Below, one piece after another: positions 34,590 through 42,099 of a stretch of DNA of 64,000 nt. A model generated the notes under the pieces. The model saw only the letters and a list, made by a program, of their open reading frames with translations, was not told the DNA's origin and did not search any database. The position numbers and the translations under genes were made by a program. The stretch's first letter is position 1. Every line of letters starts with the position of its first letter. The stretch comes from Bacteroidales bacterium (GTDB lineage Bacteria > Bacteroidota > Bacteroidia > Bacteroidales > P3). The stretch spans positions 1 to 64,000 of the forward strand of contig JAGBOF010000025.1 of the NCBI GenBank assembly GCA_017633985.1, written 5' to 3'.

Positions 34590-34654
34590 GGCACAGGTTA
34601 TGATGTAAAAATAAAAAAATCATAAATTTTTATCAATATTTCATTTTTTATATT

Positions 34655-34663
34655 TATCTTTGC
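34655..34663 (+). promoter_or_regulatory. -7 element for the small secreted protein at 34688
   Basis: TATCTTTGC, 25 nt before the ATG. Confidence 0.65.
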
Positions 34664-34687
34664 AAACGTTTAAAACAATGATATAAA

Positions 34688-35137
34688 ATGAGAAAATTAA
34701 TTTTGACGGTTTTGTTTACCCTTTTGGCTTCGGGCATATTTGCACAGGGTGAAAAAAGTTGGTATCCCGCTTATTTCAGCAAAGATTATGTTGTCGTGGC
34801 GGTCAATGCCCATACGACCGATGAGGAACTTTTGCAAATCAGGAAGAACATTCTGAAATATTCCATGATACGTTTTACCAATTTTGACGTAATCCGTGCC
34901 GCTGACGGCTCTATTTACTTCCTTTCCATGGAGGTTGATTGCCGTGACGGATATTCGGGAAAAATTTCCCACGCCTTTGAACCCGGCGATACGACATATT
35001 ACGGATTTGTAAGGGACTATTCACTTAATACGTATAAGAAGCCGTTTTTTATCGGTAATCTTTTGTCGCCTTATTCGGGCATAAACCATGTGGAAGAATA
35101 TATTGCAACAAAACAAGAAGAAGATAAGACGGAATAA
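34688..35137 (+). CDS. Small secreted protein of unknown function
   Basis: A 149-residue protein with a signal peptide (1-20, ends IFAQG) and a mature part of about 129 residues, including HTTDEELLQIRKNILKYSMIRF and an aromatic-rich end (TTYYGFVRDYSLNTYKKPFFIG). No cysteine pair apart from one Cys near 83 and no family recognised. The gene stands alone with its own promoter and ends 13 bp before a perfect 30-bp inverted repeat. Confidence 0.75.
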   Translation: MRKLILTVLFTLLASGIFAQGEKSWYPAYFSKDYVVVAVNAHTTDEELLQIRKNILKYSMIRFTNFDVIRAADGSIYFLSMEVDCRDGYSGKISHAFEPGDTTYYGFVRDYSLNTYKKPFFIGNLLSPYSGINHVEEYIATKQEEDKTE

Positions 35138-35150
35138 CACCCGAAGACAA

Positions 35151-35213
35151 GTCAGACAGAAGCGGACGGACGGAACTTTATAATAAAGTTCCGTCCGTCC
35201 GCTTCTGTCTGAC
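35151..35213. repeat. Perfect 30-bp inverted repeat with 3-nt loop
   Basis: Left arm 35151-35180 and right arm 35184-35213 are exact reverse complements; the loop is TAA (35181-35183), and one more base pair fits outside. It lies between two convergent genes. The arms contain CGGACGGACGG and a run of A/T near the loop. There is no U-tract on either side, so it is not a standard terminator. It would make a 30-bp RNA duplex. Confidence 0.9.
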
Positions 35214-35231
35214 TGTCACTTCAGGGCTGAA

Positions 35232-36539
35232 TTACCGGCTTATGTACGTAAAGTGCGAACCGTAACGTTCAAACGCTGCTTTTTCCAGTTCTTCCCTGTG
35301 GTCAGGATGTGCAACGGAGATAAGCAAACGCGCTCTTTCCTGAAGACTTTTGCCGTATACATAGACAGCGCCGTATTCGGTCACAATCCAATGGATCATA
35401 CTTCTCGGAGCTCCGCCTACTGCACCCGGCATAAGCGTAGGCACTATCTTGCTTTTGCCTTTGTTGGTAGAAGACGGCATTGCCATTATGTTCTGTCCGC
35501 CTACAGACAAAGCCGCACCTGTTACAAAATCTATCTGTCCGCCTATTCCGCTGAAGAATTTGGTGCCTATACTCTCTGCACAGACTTGTCCCGTTATGTC
35601 TATCTCTAATGCGGAATTTATAGCCGTCATTTTCGGTTGCTGGGCGATAATACGCGGATCATTAGTAAAGCCTACGTCCATCAATCTTACGGCAGGATTG
35701 TCGTCTACGAAGTCGTAAAGTTTTTTGGTACCCATGACAAATGTTGCCACAACTCTTGAACGGTTTACGGTTTTGCAAGCACCGTTTATAATTCCTTTCT
35801 CGATAAGAGGCAAAGCTCCGTCGGAAAACATTTCGGTATGTATACCCAGATTCTTATGGTTTCCAAGATGTGAAAGAACGGCATTAGGAATTGCTCCTAT
35901 ACCCATCTGCAAACATGCACCGTCTTCTATCAATCCTGCCACATGGCGTCCGATTGCGTCCTGAACGTCATCTGGCGTTGCTACGGGTGCTTCCATTACA
36001 GGAGTGTCATCATCGACGAAAATATCGATCATAGACATAGGGATTATGGAGTCACCGAAGGTTCGCGGCACATTAGGATTGACAACAGCGATAACTGTTT
36101 TGGCTTTTTCCACTGCAGCCAATGTAGCATCGACACTTGTTCCCATTGATACGAAACCGTGTTCATCTGGAGTAGATACTTGTATCATGGCAACGTCACA
36201 AGGCAATACTCCGCTGCGGTATAAACGCTGCGTATCCACCAAATTGACAGGTATATAGTCTGCAAAACCCGATTGTACTGCTTTGCGGACGTTTTTGCCT
36301 ATAAAAAATCCGTCGTGTTGGAAGATTCCTTCGTATTTCTCATCCGTATAAGGAGCGGGTCCTTCGGTATGAAGGTGATGGATGTATACATTTTGGAATT
36401 CTTTTCTGTCCGCCCTGTCGCACATTGCTTTGATAAGACATTGAGGGGCTGCCGACACCGAAGACAAATGTACATGGTCTCCGCTTTTGATAACTTCAAC
36501 TGCTTGAGCTGCCGTTACTGGGTTATATTGTTTAGCCAT
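35232..36539 (-). CDS. Acetyl-CoA hydrolase/transferase family CoA-transferase
   Basis: A 435-residue cytoplasmic enzyme of the Cat1/Cat2 (4-hydroxybutyrate / butyryl-CoA:acetate CoA-transferase) family. It has the ACH N-domain (about 1-200), the glutamate-containing motif GIHTEMFSDG (near 238; the catalytic Glu in this family) and the C-terminal domain with GGQIDFVTGA and GAVGGAPRSMIHWIVTEYG. It moves CoA between acyl-CoA and acetate in fermentation. Which acyl group is used cannot be decided from sequence alone. No butyrate genes are adjacent. Confidence 0.88.
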   Translation of the reverse strand: MAKQYNPVTAAQAVEVIKSGDHVHLSSVSAAPQCLIKAMCDRADRKEFQNVYIHHLHTEGPAPYTDEKYEGIFQHDGFFIGKNVRKAVQSGFADYIPVNLVDTQRLYRSGVLPCDVAMIQVSTPDEHGFVSMGTSVDATLAAVEKAKTVIAVVNPNVPRTFGDSIIPMSMIDIFVDDDTPVMEAPVATPDDVQDAIGRHVAGLIEDGACLQMGIGAIPNAVLSHLGNHKNLGIHTEMFSDGALPLIEKGIINGACKTVNRSRVVATFVMGTKKLYDFVDDNPAVRLMDVGFTNDPRIIAQQPKMTAINSALEIDITGQVCAESIGTKFFSGIGGQIDFVTGAALSVGGQNIMAMPSSTNKGKSKIVPTLMPGAVGGAPRSMIHWIVTEYGAVYVYGKSLQERARLLISVAHPDHREELEKAAFERYGSHFTYISR

Positions 36540-36629
36540 ATAAATATTGTGTTTTGTGTTTCTTCTTTCGTATTAAGTGCTGATAACCTGTTGTAGCATT
36601 ATCATTTATCGGTAAAACACCTTTAGTGT

Positions 36630-36638
36630 GCAAAGTTA
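36630..36638 (-). promoter_or_regulatory. -7 element for the CoA-transferase gene
   Basis: Reverse strand TAACTTTGC, 91 nt before the start. Confidence 0.6.
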
Positions 36639-36726
36639 TGTAAAATTTCAGTCATTGCAAAATATTTAAGGAATATTTTACAGCCAGTTGTCACTGATGT
36701 GCGGAGTTATTTAATTAATACGGGAA

Positions 36727-36774
36727 GACAATAAAATAATCCGCAGCATTATCTCAACTAAATATGCTGCGGAT
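36727..36774 (-). terminator. Terminator of the lpxC/fabZ-lpxA operon
   Basis: Stem 36764-36774 (ATGCTGCGGAT) with 36739-36749, then on the minus strand ATTATTTTATTG. Confidence 0.75.
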
Positions 36775-36799
36775 ATTCTTTTAAAAGAAAAATTCTTTA

Positions 36800-37573
36800 T
36801 TATATGTACCCTTTGATCAAGCCTCTGTCGGCACGCTCCATAAACGTAGCGATAATATTGGTGTATTTGTTCTGTCGGCGTGCTTTAATCTCCTCCAAAG
36901 CCCGCGTATAAGTCAGCCCTTTTTGAAAAACGGTACGGTAGATATCCTGTATCTCGTTGATGTCTTCCTGCGGATATCCTCTGCGGTGAAGACCCACCGA
37001 ATTGATACCGCAATATGATGCGGGTTGTTTGCCTACCTTCACATACGGAGGAACATCCTTATCAAGCAATGTGCCGCCCGAAGTAATGGCATGCTGACCA
37101 ACATGTACGAACTGATGGATTGCCGTCAAACCGCCTGTAATTACGAAATCCTCTATCTCAATATGTCCAGCCAATGTGGTATTGTTCGCCAATACGCAGT
37201 TATTGCCTATAATACAATCGTGGGCAATATGAACGTATGCCATAATCAGGTTGTTGTTTCCTATCTTCGTGGCACCTCTTGCGGCAGTTCCCCGGTTAAT
37301 GGTAACGTATTCGCGGATAGTGTTATTATTGCCTATTTCTACCTTGGTGTATTCGTTATCAAATTTCAGATCCTGCGGAATTGCAGCAATACTTGCACCT
37401 GGGAATATTCTGCAATTATTGCCTATTCTCGCACCTGGGAATATTACTGCGCCGCTGCCTATAGTGCAGTTATCGCCTATTACAACGTCGTTATGTATAA
37501 CCGCAAAGGGTTCTATCTGTACATTCTTGCCTATCTTGGCATCGGGATTTAAGTAATATAATTGTCCGTCCAT
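36800..37573 (-). CDS. lpxA: UDP-N-acetylglucosamine O-acyltransferase
   Basis: A 257-residue left-handed beta-helix protein that adds the first acyl chain of lipid A. The hexapeptide repeats (IGNNCTIGS, IGNNCRIFPGA, IGNNTI) run over about 15-185, with the catalytic His in YVHIAHDCIIG (near 119) and GLTAIHQFVHVG, then the helical C-domain (EDINEIQDIYRTVFQKG). It lies 6 bp after the lpxC/fabZ stop, so the two are cotranscribed and their products act in sequence. Confidence 0.95.
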   Translation of the reverse strand: MDGQLYYLNPDAKIGKNVQIEPFAVIHNDVVIGDNCTIGSGAVIFPGARIGNNCRIFPGASIAAIPQDLKFDNEYTKVEIGNNNTIREYVTINRGTAARGATKIGNNNLIMAYVHIAHDCIIGNNCVLANNTTLAGHIEIEDFVITGGLTAIHQFVHVGQHAITSGGTLLDKDVPPYVKVGKQPASYCGINSVGLHRRGYPQEDINEIQDIYRTVFQKGLTYTRALEEIKARRQNKYTNIIATFMERADRGLIKGYI

Positions 37574-37579
37574 ACCCTT

Positions 37580-38962
37580 CTATGCTTTAGTTACCATTGC
37601 CATCAGATTAGCCTCCACACAGACCTTATTGCCTACGTAAGCCGTACCTTTCATCTGAATAATGCCACGTCTGATTGGTCCCATCTGTTGCAGTTTCAAC
37701 AGCAGCGTATCACCCGGAACGACCTTATTACGGAATTTGACTTCCTCAAATTTCATAAAATAGGTATTATACTTTTCACCTGGTTTGGCATCTTTCAAAA
37801 CAAGCATACCGCCTGTCTGTCCCAAAGCCTCGACTACCAAAACACCGGGCATAACAGGCTCTTCAGGGAAATGTCCGTTAAAAAAGTCCTCGTTACCCGT
37901 CACATTCTTCAATCCTACAATATAATCATCACCCACTTCTATGATTTTATCAATCAAAAGCATAGGGAAACGGTGCGGAAGTCTTCTGCGGATTTCCATA
38001 ATGTCAAACACAGGTTCCTTATTAGGGTCATAAACAGGAACGGAATTCATTGTATCCATATCTTTCTTTATTTGTTTTGCAAAATCCGTATTGGCAGCAT
38101 GTCCTGGACGCATAATAATAAAATGTCCCTTGATATTACTTGCCGCTAACGAGATATCGCCTAAAAAATCCAACAACTTATGACGTGCAGGTTCGTTACT
38201 GAACTGCAGTTTTATCGTATTGAGTATGCCTCTTTCCTCTTTGACTTCGCTTTTATCCTTACCGAAAAACGCAGCAATCCTGTCGGTGGCTTCGGGTGTC
38301 AAAGGCTTGTCGGCGAACACTATCGCATTAGCCAAATCACCGCCTTTAATCAAATTGTTGTCTATCAAAAATGATATTTCGGACAAGAAAACGAAAGTTC
38401 TGCACGGAGCAAAATCAGAAGTAAACTCTTCAAGGCTTTTTAGTTCCGCCGTCTGCGTACCTATAAGCTCCGAATTGAAATCAATAGTGGATGTAACCCT
38501 GAAATCCTCCGCAGGAACGGCGTAATATTCGGTCTTACCGTCATTAGCCGTGAAATGAACGGGTTTGTTTATCACAAGCCAGCGTTTATCTTTCTCCAAA
38601 TCCTTTATACCTGCCTTATTGATCAGTTCCACCCAATATTTACCGCTTCCGTCCAATATAGGAATTTCCGCTTGCGAGACTTCAATACGCATATTGTCTA
38701 TACCGAAAGCGAAAAGAACAGCCAAAAGATGTTCAACCGTAGATATGCTTACTCCGTTTTCCGTAAGGGTCGTACCGCGTGCCGTATCGGTCACATTAAA
38801 TGCATCCGCATGTATAACGGGAGAGTTTTCAAGGTCGGTTCTGACGAAGTAAATACCTTCATCTGCGTTTGCAGGACAAAGATTCACCTTCGAAATTTTG
38901 CCTGTATGCAATCCTTTGCCCTCAATACTTATTATATTATTTATTGTTTTCTGTTTAACCAT
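37580..38962 (-). CDS. lpxC-fabZ: Bifunctional LpxC deacetylase / FabZ dehydratase fusion
   Basis: A 460-residue fusion typical of Bacteroidetes. Residues 1-300 are UDP-3-O-acyl-N-acetylglucosamine deacetylase (LHTGK, VSTVEHLLAVL zinc His near 76, HKLLDFLGDISL with the second zinc His and Asp). Residues 310-460 are (3R)-hydroxyacyl-ACP dehydratase (LPHRFPMLLIDKI, GHFPEEPVMPGVLVVEALGQ with catalytic His and Glu). ATG 38962 is chosen over TTG 38974 because the latter overlaps the promoter element. Together with lpxA it covers the first committed steps of lipid A. Confidence 0.95.
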   Translation of the reverse strand: MVKQKTINNIISIEGKGLHTGKISKVNLCPANADEGIYFVRTDLENSPVIHADAFNVTDTARGTTLTENGVSISTVEHLLAVLFAFGIDNMRIEVSQAEIPILDGSGKYWVELINKAGIKDLEKDKRWLVINKPVHFTANDGKTEYYAVPAEDFRVTSTIDFNSELIGTQTAELKSLEEFTSDFAPCRTFVFLSEISFLIDNNLIKGGDLANAIVFADKPLTPEATDRIAAFFGKDKSEVKEERGILNTIKLQFSNEPARHKLLDFLGDISLAASNIKGHFIIMRPGHAANTDFAKQIKKDMDTMNSVPVYDPNKEPVFDIMEIRRRLPHRFPMLLIDKIIEVGDDYIVGLKNVTGNEDFFNGHFPEEPVMPGVLVVEALGQTGGMLVLKDAKPGEKYNTYFMKFEEVKFRNKVVPGDTLLLKLQQMGPIRRGIIQMKGTAYVGNKVCVEANLMAMVTKA

Positions 38963-38970
38963 ATTAATTT

Positions 38971-38979
38971 GCAAAATTA
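38971..38979 (-). promoter_or_regulatory. -7 element for lpxC/fabZ, very short leader
   Basis: Reverse strand TAATTTTGC ends 8 nt before the ATG at 38962, so the mRNA would be almost leaderless. Confidence 0.55.
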
Positions 38980-39048
38980 CTGCTTTTTTGCGTTATGACA
39001 AAAATTTGGTTACAGTTTTTAATCCTTTGTAACCAAAAGAACGTTTAT

Positions 39049-39951
39049 TCAGACCTTTTTACAAGGATTCCATTCGCTTTGCGAAAGTATCACGGAGATA
39101 ACGACAATCAACACTCCTATCACCTTACGCACCGAAAAAGTCTCCATACCCATGCCCACTGCCGCAAAAACCGTCACAACAGGCGCAACATTATTGAAAA
39201 CGCTCACTTTCTCCACTCCTAACTGCGAAGAAGCAAAGGCATACAGCCCGTATGAGCCTGCAGAACACAACACGCCCAAACAAACAAGGTCCGTCAAAGC
39301 GGCACTGTCCCAATTCAAATCACCCACATAAGGAAAATCGAAAATAAAAAACAACGGCAGATACATCAACGCCCCTATCATGTTCATATAAGCGGTAACC
39401 GTGAAAGCGCCGTAGGATTTGAGCAGCTTTTGAAGCACTATATTGTACCACACTGCCGCACATAATGCCAGAACAAACAGCAACACCCCGCGTATATCGT
39501 ACATAAATCCTCCGGAATCGAAACTCATCAAACAGATACCCGCCAACGATACAACAGCACCGCCTACCAACCGTTTTTTTATCTTTGTTCCGTAAACAAA
39601 AGGCACTGCGAAAGCAACCGCAACGGGAACCAATGCCATCATTACCGATGCGAACGAAGCATCCGCATATTTCATTCCGAAATCTTCGCCTATAAAGTAT
39701 ATGAAAGGTTCTCCCGTTGCCAAGGCAATCAAAAACAACCAATCCTTACGCTTTATCACTTCAAGTTTGCCCGATAGTTTGAGAACAGAAAGCAAAAACG
39801 CAGCCCCTATGACCAGCCTTATCAAAACTATCGTAAATACGGGGAAACCGTTTTCCAATAAGCGTTTGGTCCATACGAAACTTATTCCCGACAGACACAG
39901 AAAACTGCATACGGCTGCATATCCCAAAACAGTGTTCTTATTATTTTTCAT
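39049..39951 (-). CDS. EamA/DMT-superfamily transporter
   Basis: A 300-residue inner-membrane protein with ten hydrophobic segments in two EamA halves (about 8-140 and 150-295), with GGAVVSLAGICLM and GEPFIYFIGEDFG typical of drug/metabolite transporters. The substrate is unknown; members export amino acids, sugars or metabolites. ATG 39951 is used; the TTG two codons upstream is less likely. It is monocistronic with its own promoter. Confidence 0.85.
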   Translation of the reverse strand: MKNNKNTVLGYAAVCSFLCLSGISFVWTKRLLENGFPVFTIVLIRLVIGAAFLLSVLKLSGKLEVIKRKDWLFLIALATGEPFIYFIGEDFGMKYADASFASVMMALVPVAVAFAVPFVYGTKIKKRLVGGAVVSLAGICLMSFDSGGFMYDIRGVLLFVLALCAAVWYNIVLQKLLKSYGAFTVTAYMNMIGALMYLPLFFIFDFPYVGDLNWDSAALTDLVCLGVLCSAGSYGLYAFASSQLGVEKVSVFNNVAPVVTVFAAVGMGMETFSVRKVIGVLIVVISVILSQSEWNPCKKV

Positions 39952-40014
39952 TACCAATGACGGCGTTTATTCATCAATACTTTGTTTTCAATAATTTTTC
40001 TTAAAAAAGAATTT

Positions 40015-40023
40015 GCAAAGATA
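40015..40023 (-). promoter_or_regulatory. -7 element for the EamA transporter gene
   Basis: Reverse strand TATCTTTGC, 64 nt before the start. Confidence 0.6.
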
Positions 40024-40050
40024 ATAAAAATTTTCTGCCCCGAAGCGTTT

Positions 40051-40202
40051 TTTGACTGCCTTAAGTTGTTTGGCTTCCGCCCCTTGCCGTTTCATTGGAG
40101 AAAAAACTGTTTTTTTGACTCAAAAAAAGGTTTTTTTACGGGTAAAAAAAGGGTTTTTTTGAAATTATTATGCGATGGGGCGGTGGCAAAACGCCGTAAG
40201 GC
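40051..40202. repeat. Palindromic T7-x-A7 element, copy C
   Basis: Inverted ends CCGCCCCTTGCC (40077-40088) and GCGATGGGGCGG (40172-40183), outer box GCCGTAAGGC (40193). Two exact 22-nt units, 40107-40128 (CTG-T7-GACTC-A7) and 40129-40150 (GG-T7-ACGGGT-A7), then GGG-T7-GAAATTATTATGCG. It lies between the EamA promoter and the end of dinB. The left end is less conserved than in copies A and B. Confidence 0.8.
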
Positions 40203-40207
40203 GGAAA

Positions 40208-41260
40208 TTAAAAGATATAAGGCTCCTCTATGACTTCTTGCTCTTGCTGCGAAACGCCGAGCCCGATAAGCCGTACGGACTTCTGGGTGTAAGGAATCTT
40301 CTTGATAAGTTCCTTGGCAAGCGGAAGGATGCGGTCTTTGGTGTTAAGGATGCGGTCCTGCGTCAAACTCCTTGTCTGAACAGTGAAATCATAATATTTA
40401 ATCTTCAACGTAAGCCGTTTTCCCTTGAAATCCGCTTTCTCGATGCGCTTGGTCAAATCCAAAACAACGTTGTACAGTTCGATAATCATGGACGTTGTAT
40501 CCGAAATATCCCTTTCCAATGTATGCTCACAGCTTACCGATTTTCTGACCCAATTGCTTTCTACGGCAGAATTATCAATGCCCCGCGCATAATCGTAAAA
40601 TATTTTGCCCGCTTTACCGAAATGACGGGTAAGTTCGAACAGGGATTTCTCGCGCAGTTGTTTGCCCGTAGTGATTCCCAATGCGTGCATCTTCTCAAGC
40701 GTTTTCGGTCCCACGCCCCACATCTTCTCCACCTTAAGATTATCAATAAATGCGATTGCCTGCGAAGGGTGTATGGTCTTCAGCCCGTTAGGTTTTTTCC
40801 AATCGGATGCTATTTTCGCCAAAAACTTATTGTAAGAAACGCCAGCCGATGCGGTAAGGAAAGTTTCGTAAAAGATTTCTTCCTTTATGCGTTTGGCGAT
40901 ATTTACTGCCAGTTGCTCCCCTATTTTGTTATCAGTTACATCCAAAAAGGCTTCGTCTAACGATATGGGCTCTATGATATCTGTGTATTTAAGGAAGATT
41001 TGGCGGATGGCGGCGGAGACCGCTTTGTATTTTTCGAAATCAGGCTCCACTATTATCAAATCCTTGCAAAGTTTCTTTGCCGTCTGTACGGGCATTGCGG
41101 AATGTACGCCGTATTTTCTGGCTTCGTACGACGCCGTTGCAACAACCGAACGCGGCATATCACGGCCTACGGCAACAGGTTTGCCGCGCAAAGAGACGTC
41201 ATCACGCTGTTCAACGGACGCATAAAACGCATCCATATCTATATGTATTATCTTACGCAT
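40208..41260 (-). CDS. dinB: DNA polymerase IV, Y family
   Basis: A 350-residue translesion polymerase: DMDAFYASVEQRD (5-17, metal-binding Asp), EARKYGVHSAMP, PISLDEAFLDVT (about 96-107, catalytic Asp/Glu) and GVGPKTLEKMHALGI (HhH, about 182-196), then the little-finger domain. Full length. It begins directly at the end of the upstream gene (no intergenic base), an uncommon pairing with an outer-membrane protein. Confidence 0.95.
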   Translation of the reverse strand: MRKIIHIDMDAFYASVEQRDDVSLRGKPVAVGRDMPRSVVATASYEARKYGVHSAMPVQTAKKLCKDLIIVEPDFEKYKAVSAAIRQIFLKYTDIIEPISLDEAFLDVTDNKIGEQLAVNIAKRIKEEIFYETFLTASAGVSYNKFLAKIASDWKKPNGLKTIHPSQAIAFIDNLKVEKMWGVGPKTLEKMHALGITTGKQLREKSLFELTRHFGKAGKIFYDYARGIDNSAVESNWVRKSVSCEHTLERDISDTTSMIIELYNVVLDLTKRIEKADFKGKRLTLKIKYYDFTVQTRSLTQDRILNTKDRILPLAKELIKKIPYTQKSVRLIGLGVSQQEQEVIEEPYIF

Positions 41261-41929
41261 CTAAAACCGCATGCCTATTGTCAGAACGAACGGGAAAGTC
41301 TTTATATGCGAAGCAACGTTTGGCTGCGATTTGTAATAATCGGAATAATACCAGTCGTCATCCTGCTGATAATGTATCTTGCTGCGGGCAAACCGCAACA
41401 TATAAGTAAAATCAGCGAAAACATGTTTGTATTTCAGTTTAACGCCGACAGGCAACGTGCCCGTAATCTGATAATACGAATCCTTGTAAAAATAAGATGC
41501 GGCATCGTCCATATAAACCAAGTCCCAACTGCAACCGATACCCGCATGGGGAGAAAGAAACATTGCGCCCGAGGAATCAACGGGGAAATTGTATCCGCAA
41601 TTGAATGCCACGGCAAGGTTAAGCATGTCGTTGTCCGTTTTGGTTGCCCATGCGTAGTCTATTAAATATGAAAAACCGCCGTCAAATCCCTTAACGGTAA
41701 ACAGATATTGCCATGCATGTATGCCGACAGTGTTCCAATGGCCGCTGTTTGCCGTCCCGTAATAAAAAGAATTGTCAGCCGTCATACGGGAATACGATAT
41801 GCCTACATCATAGAACTGTCCGCCGTAAGCCAAATCCATAACGGAAGTCATAAACCCGAACATCTCCGCTTGGGGTTTGGCATTAAGTGAGCAAAGCAAC
41901 GCAAAAAGGATTACAAACGACTTTTTCAT
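41261..41929 (-). CDS. Outer-membrane beta-barrel-like protein of unknown function
   Basis: A 222-residue protein with a signal peptide (1-18, ends LNAKPQ) and alternating aromatic strands: GFSYLIDYAWATKTD, LAVAFNCGYNF, VKLKYKHVFADFTYMLRF and a final FPFVLTIGMRF ending in Phe, as outer-membrane barrels do. It probably forms a small eight-stranded barrel. It has its own promoter and leads directly into dinB. Confidence 0.7.
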   Translation of the reverse strand: MKKSFVILFALLCSLNAKPQAEMFGFMTSVMDLAYGGQFYDVGISYSRMTADNSFYYGTANSGHWNTVGIHAWQYLFTVKGFDGGFSYLIDYAWATKTDNDMLNLAVAFNCGYNFPVDSSGAMFLSPHAGIGCSWDLVYMDDAASYFYKDSYYQITGTLPVGVKLKYKHVFADFTYMLRFARSKIHYQQDDDWYYSDYYKSQPNVASHIKTFPFVLTIGMRF

Positions 41930-41982
41930 AACTGTAAACAGTGTTTTTAGTGCAATGAAACTTACATATATTTATTTGTATT

Positions 41983-41991
41983 GCAAAAATA
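41983..41991 (-). promoter_or_regulatory. -7 element for the outer-membrane protein-dinB pair
   Basis: Reverse strand TATTTTTGC, 54 nt before the start. Confidence 0.6.
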
Positions 41992-42011
41992 GAATAATTT
42001 TCCGATAAACC

Positions 42012-42042
42012 AATAAAAAGCGGGGAAAGATTATTCCCCGCT
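42012..42042 (-). terminator. Terminator of the 949-residue surface protein gene
   Basis: Stem 42034-42042 with 42019-42027 (AGCGGGGAA), then a U-tract from the A-run at 42014-42018. Confidence 0.75.
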
Positions 42043-42099
42043 GCGAACGAATTTATTAAACAAAACTAATTTATGATGATTTATTTAAATTAGTCAAAA

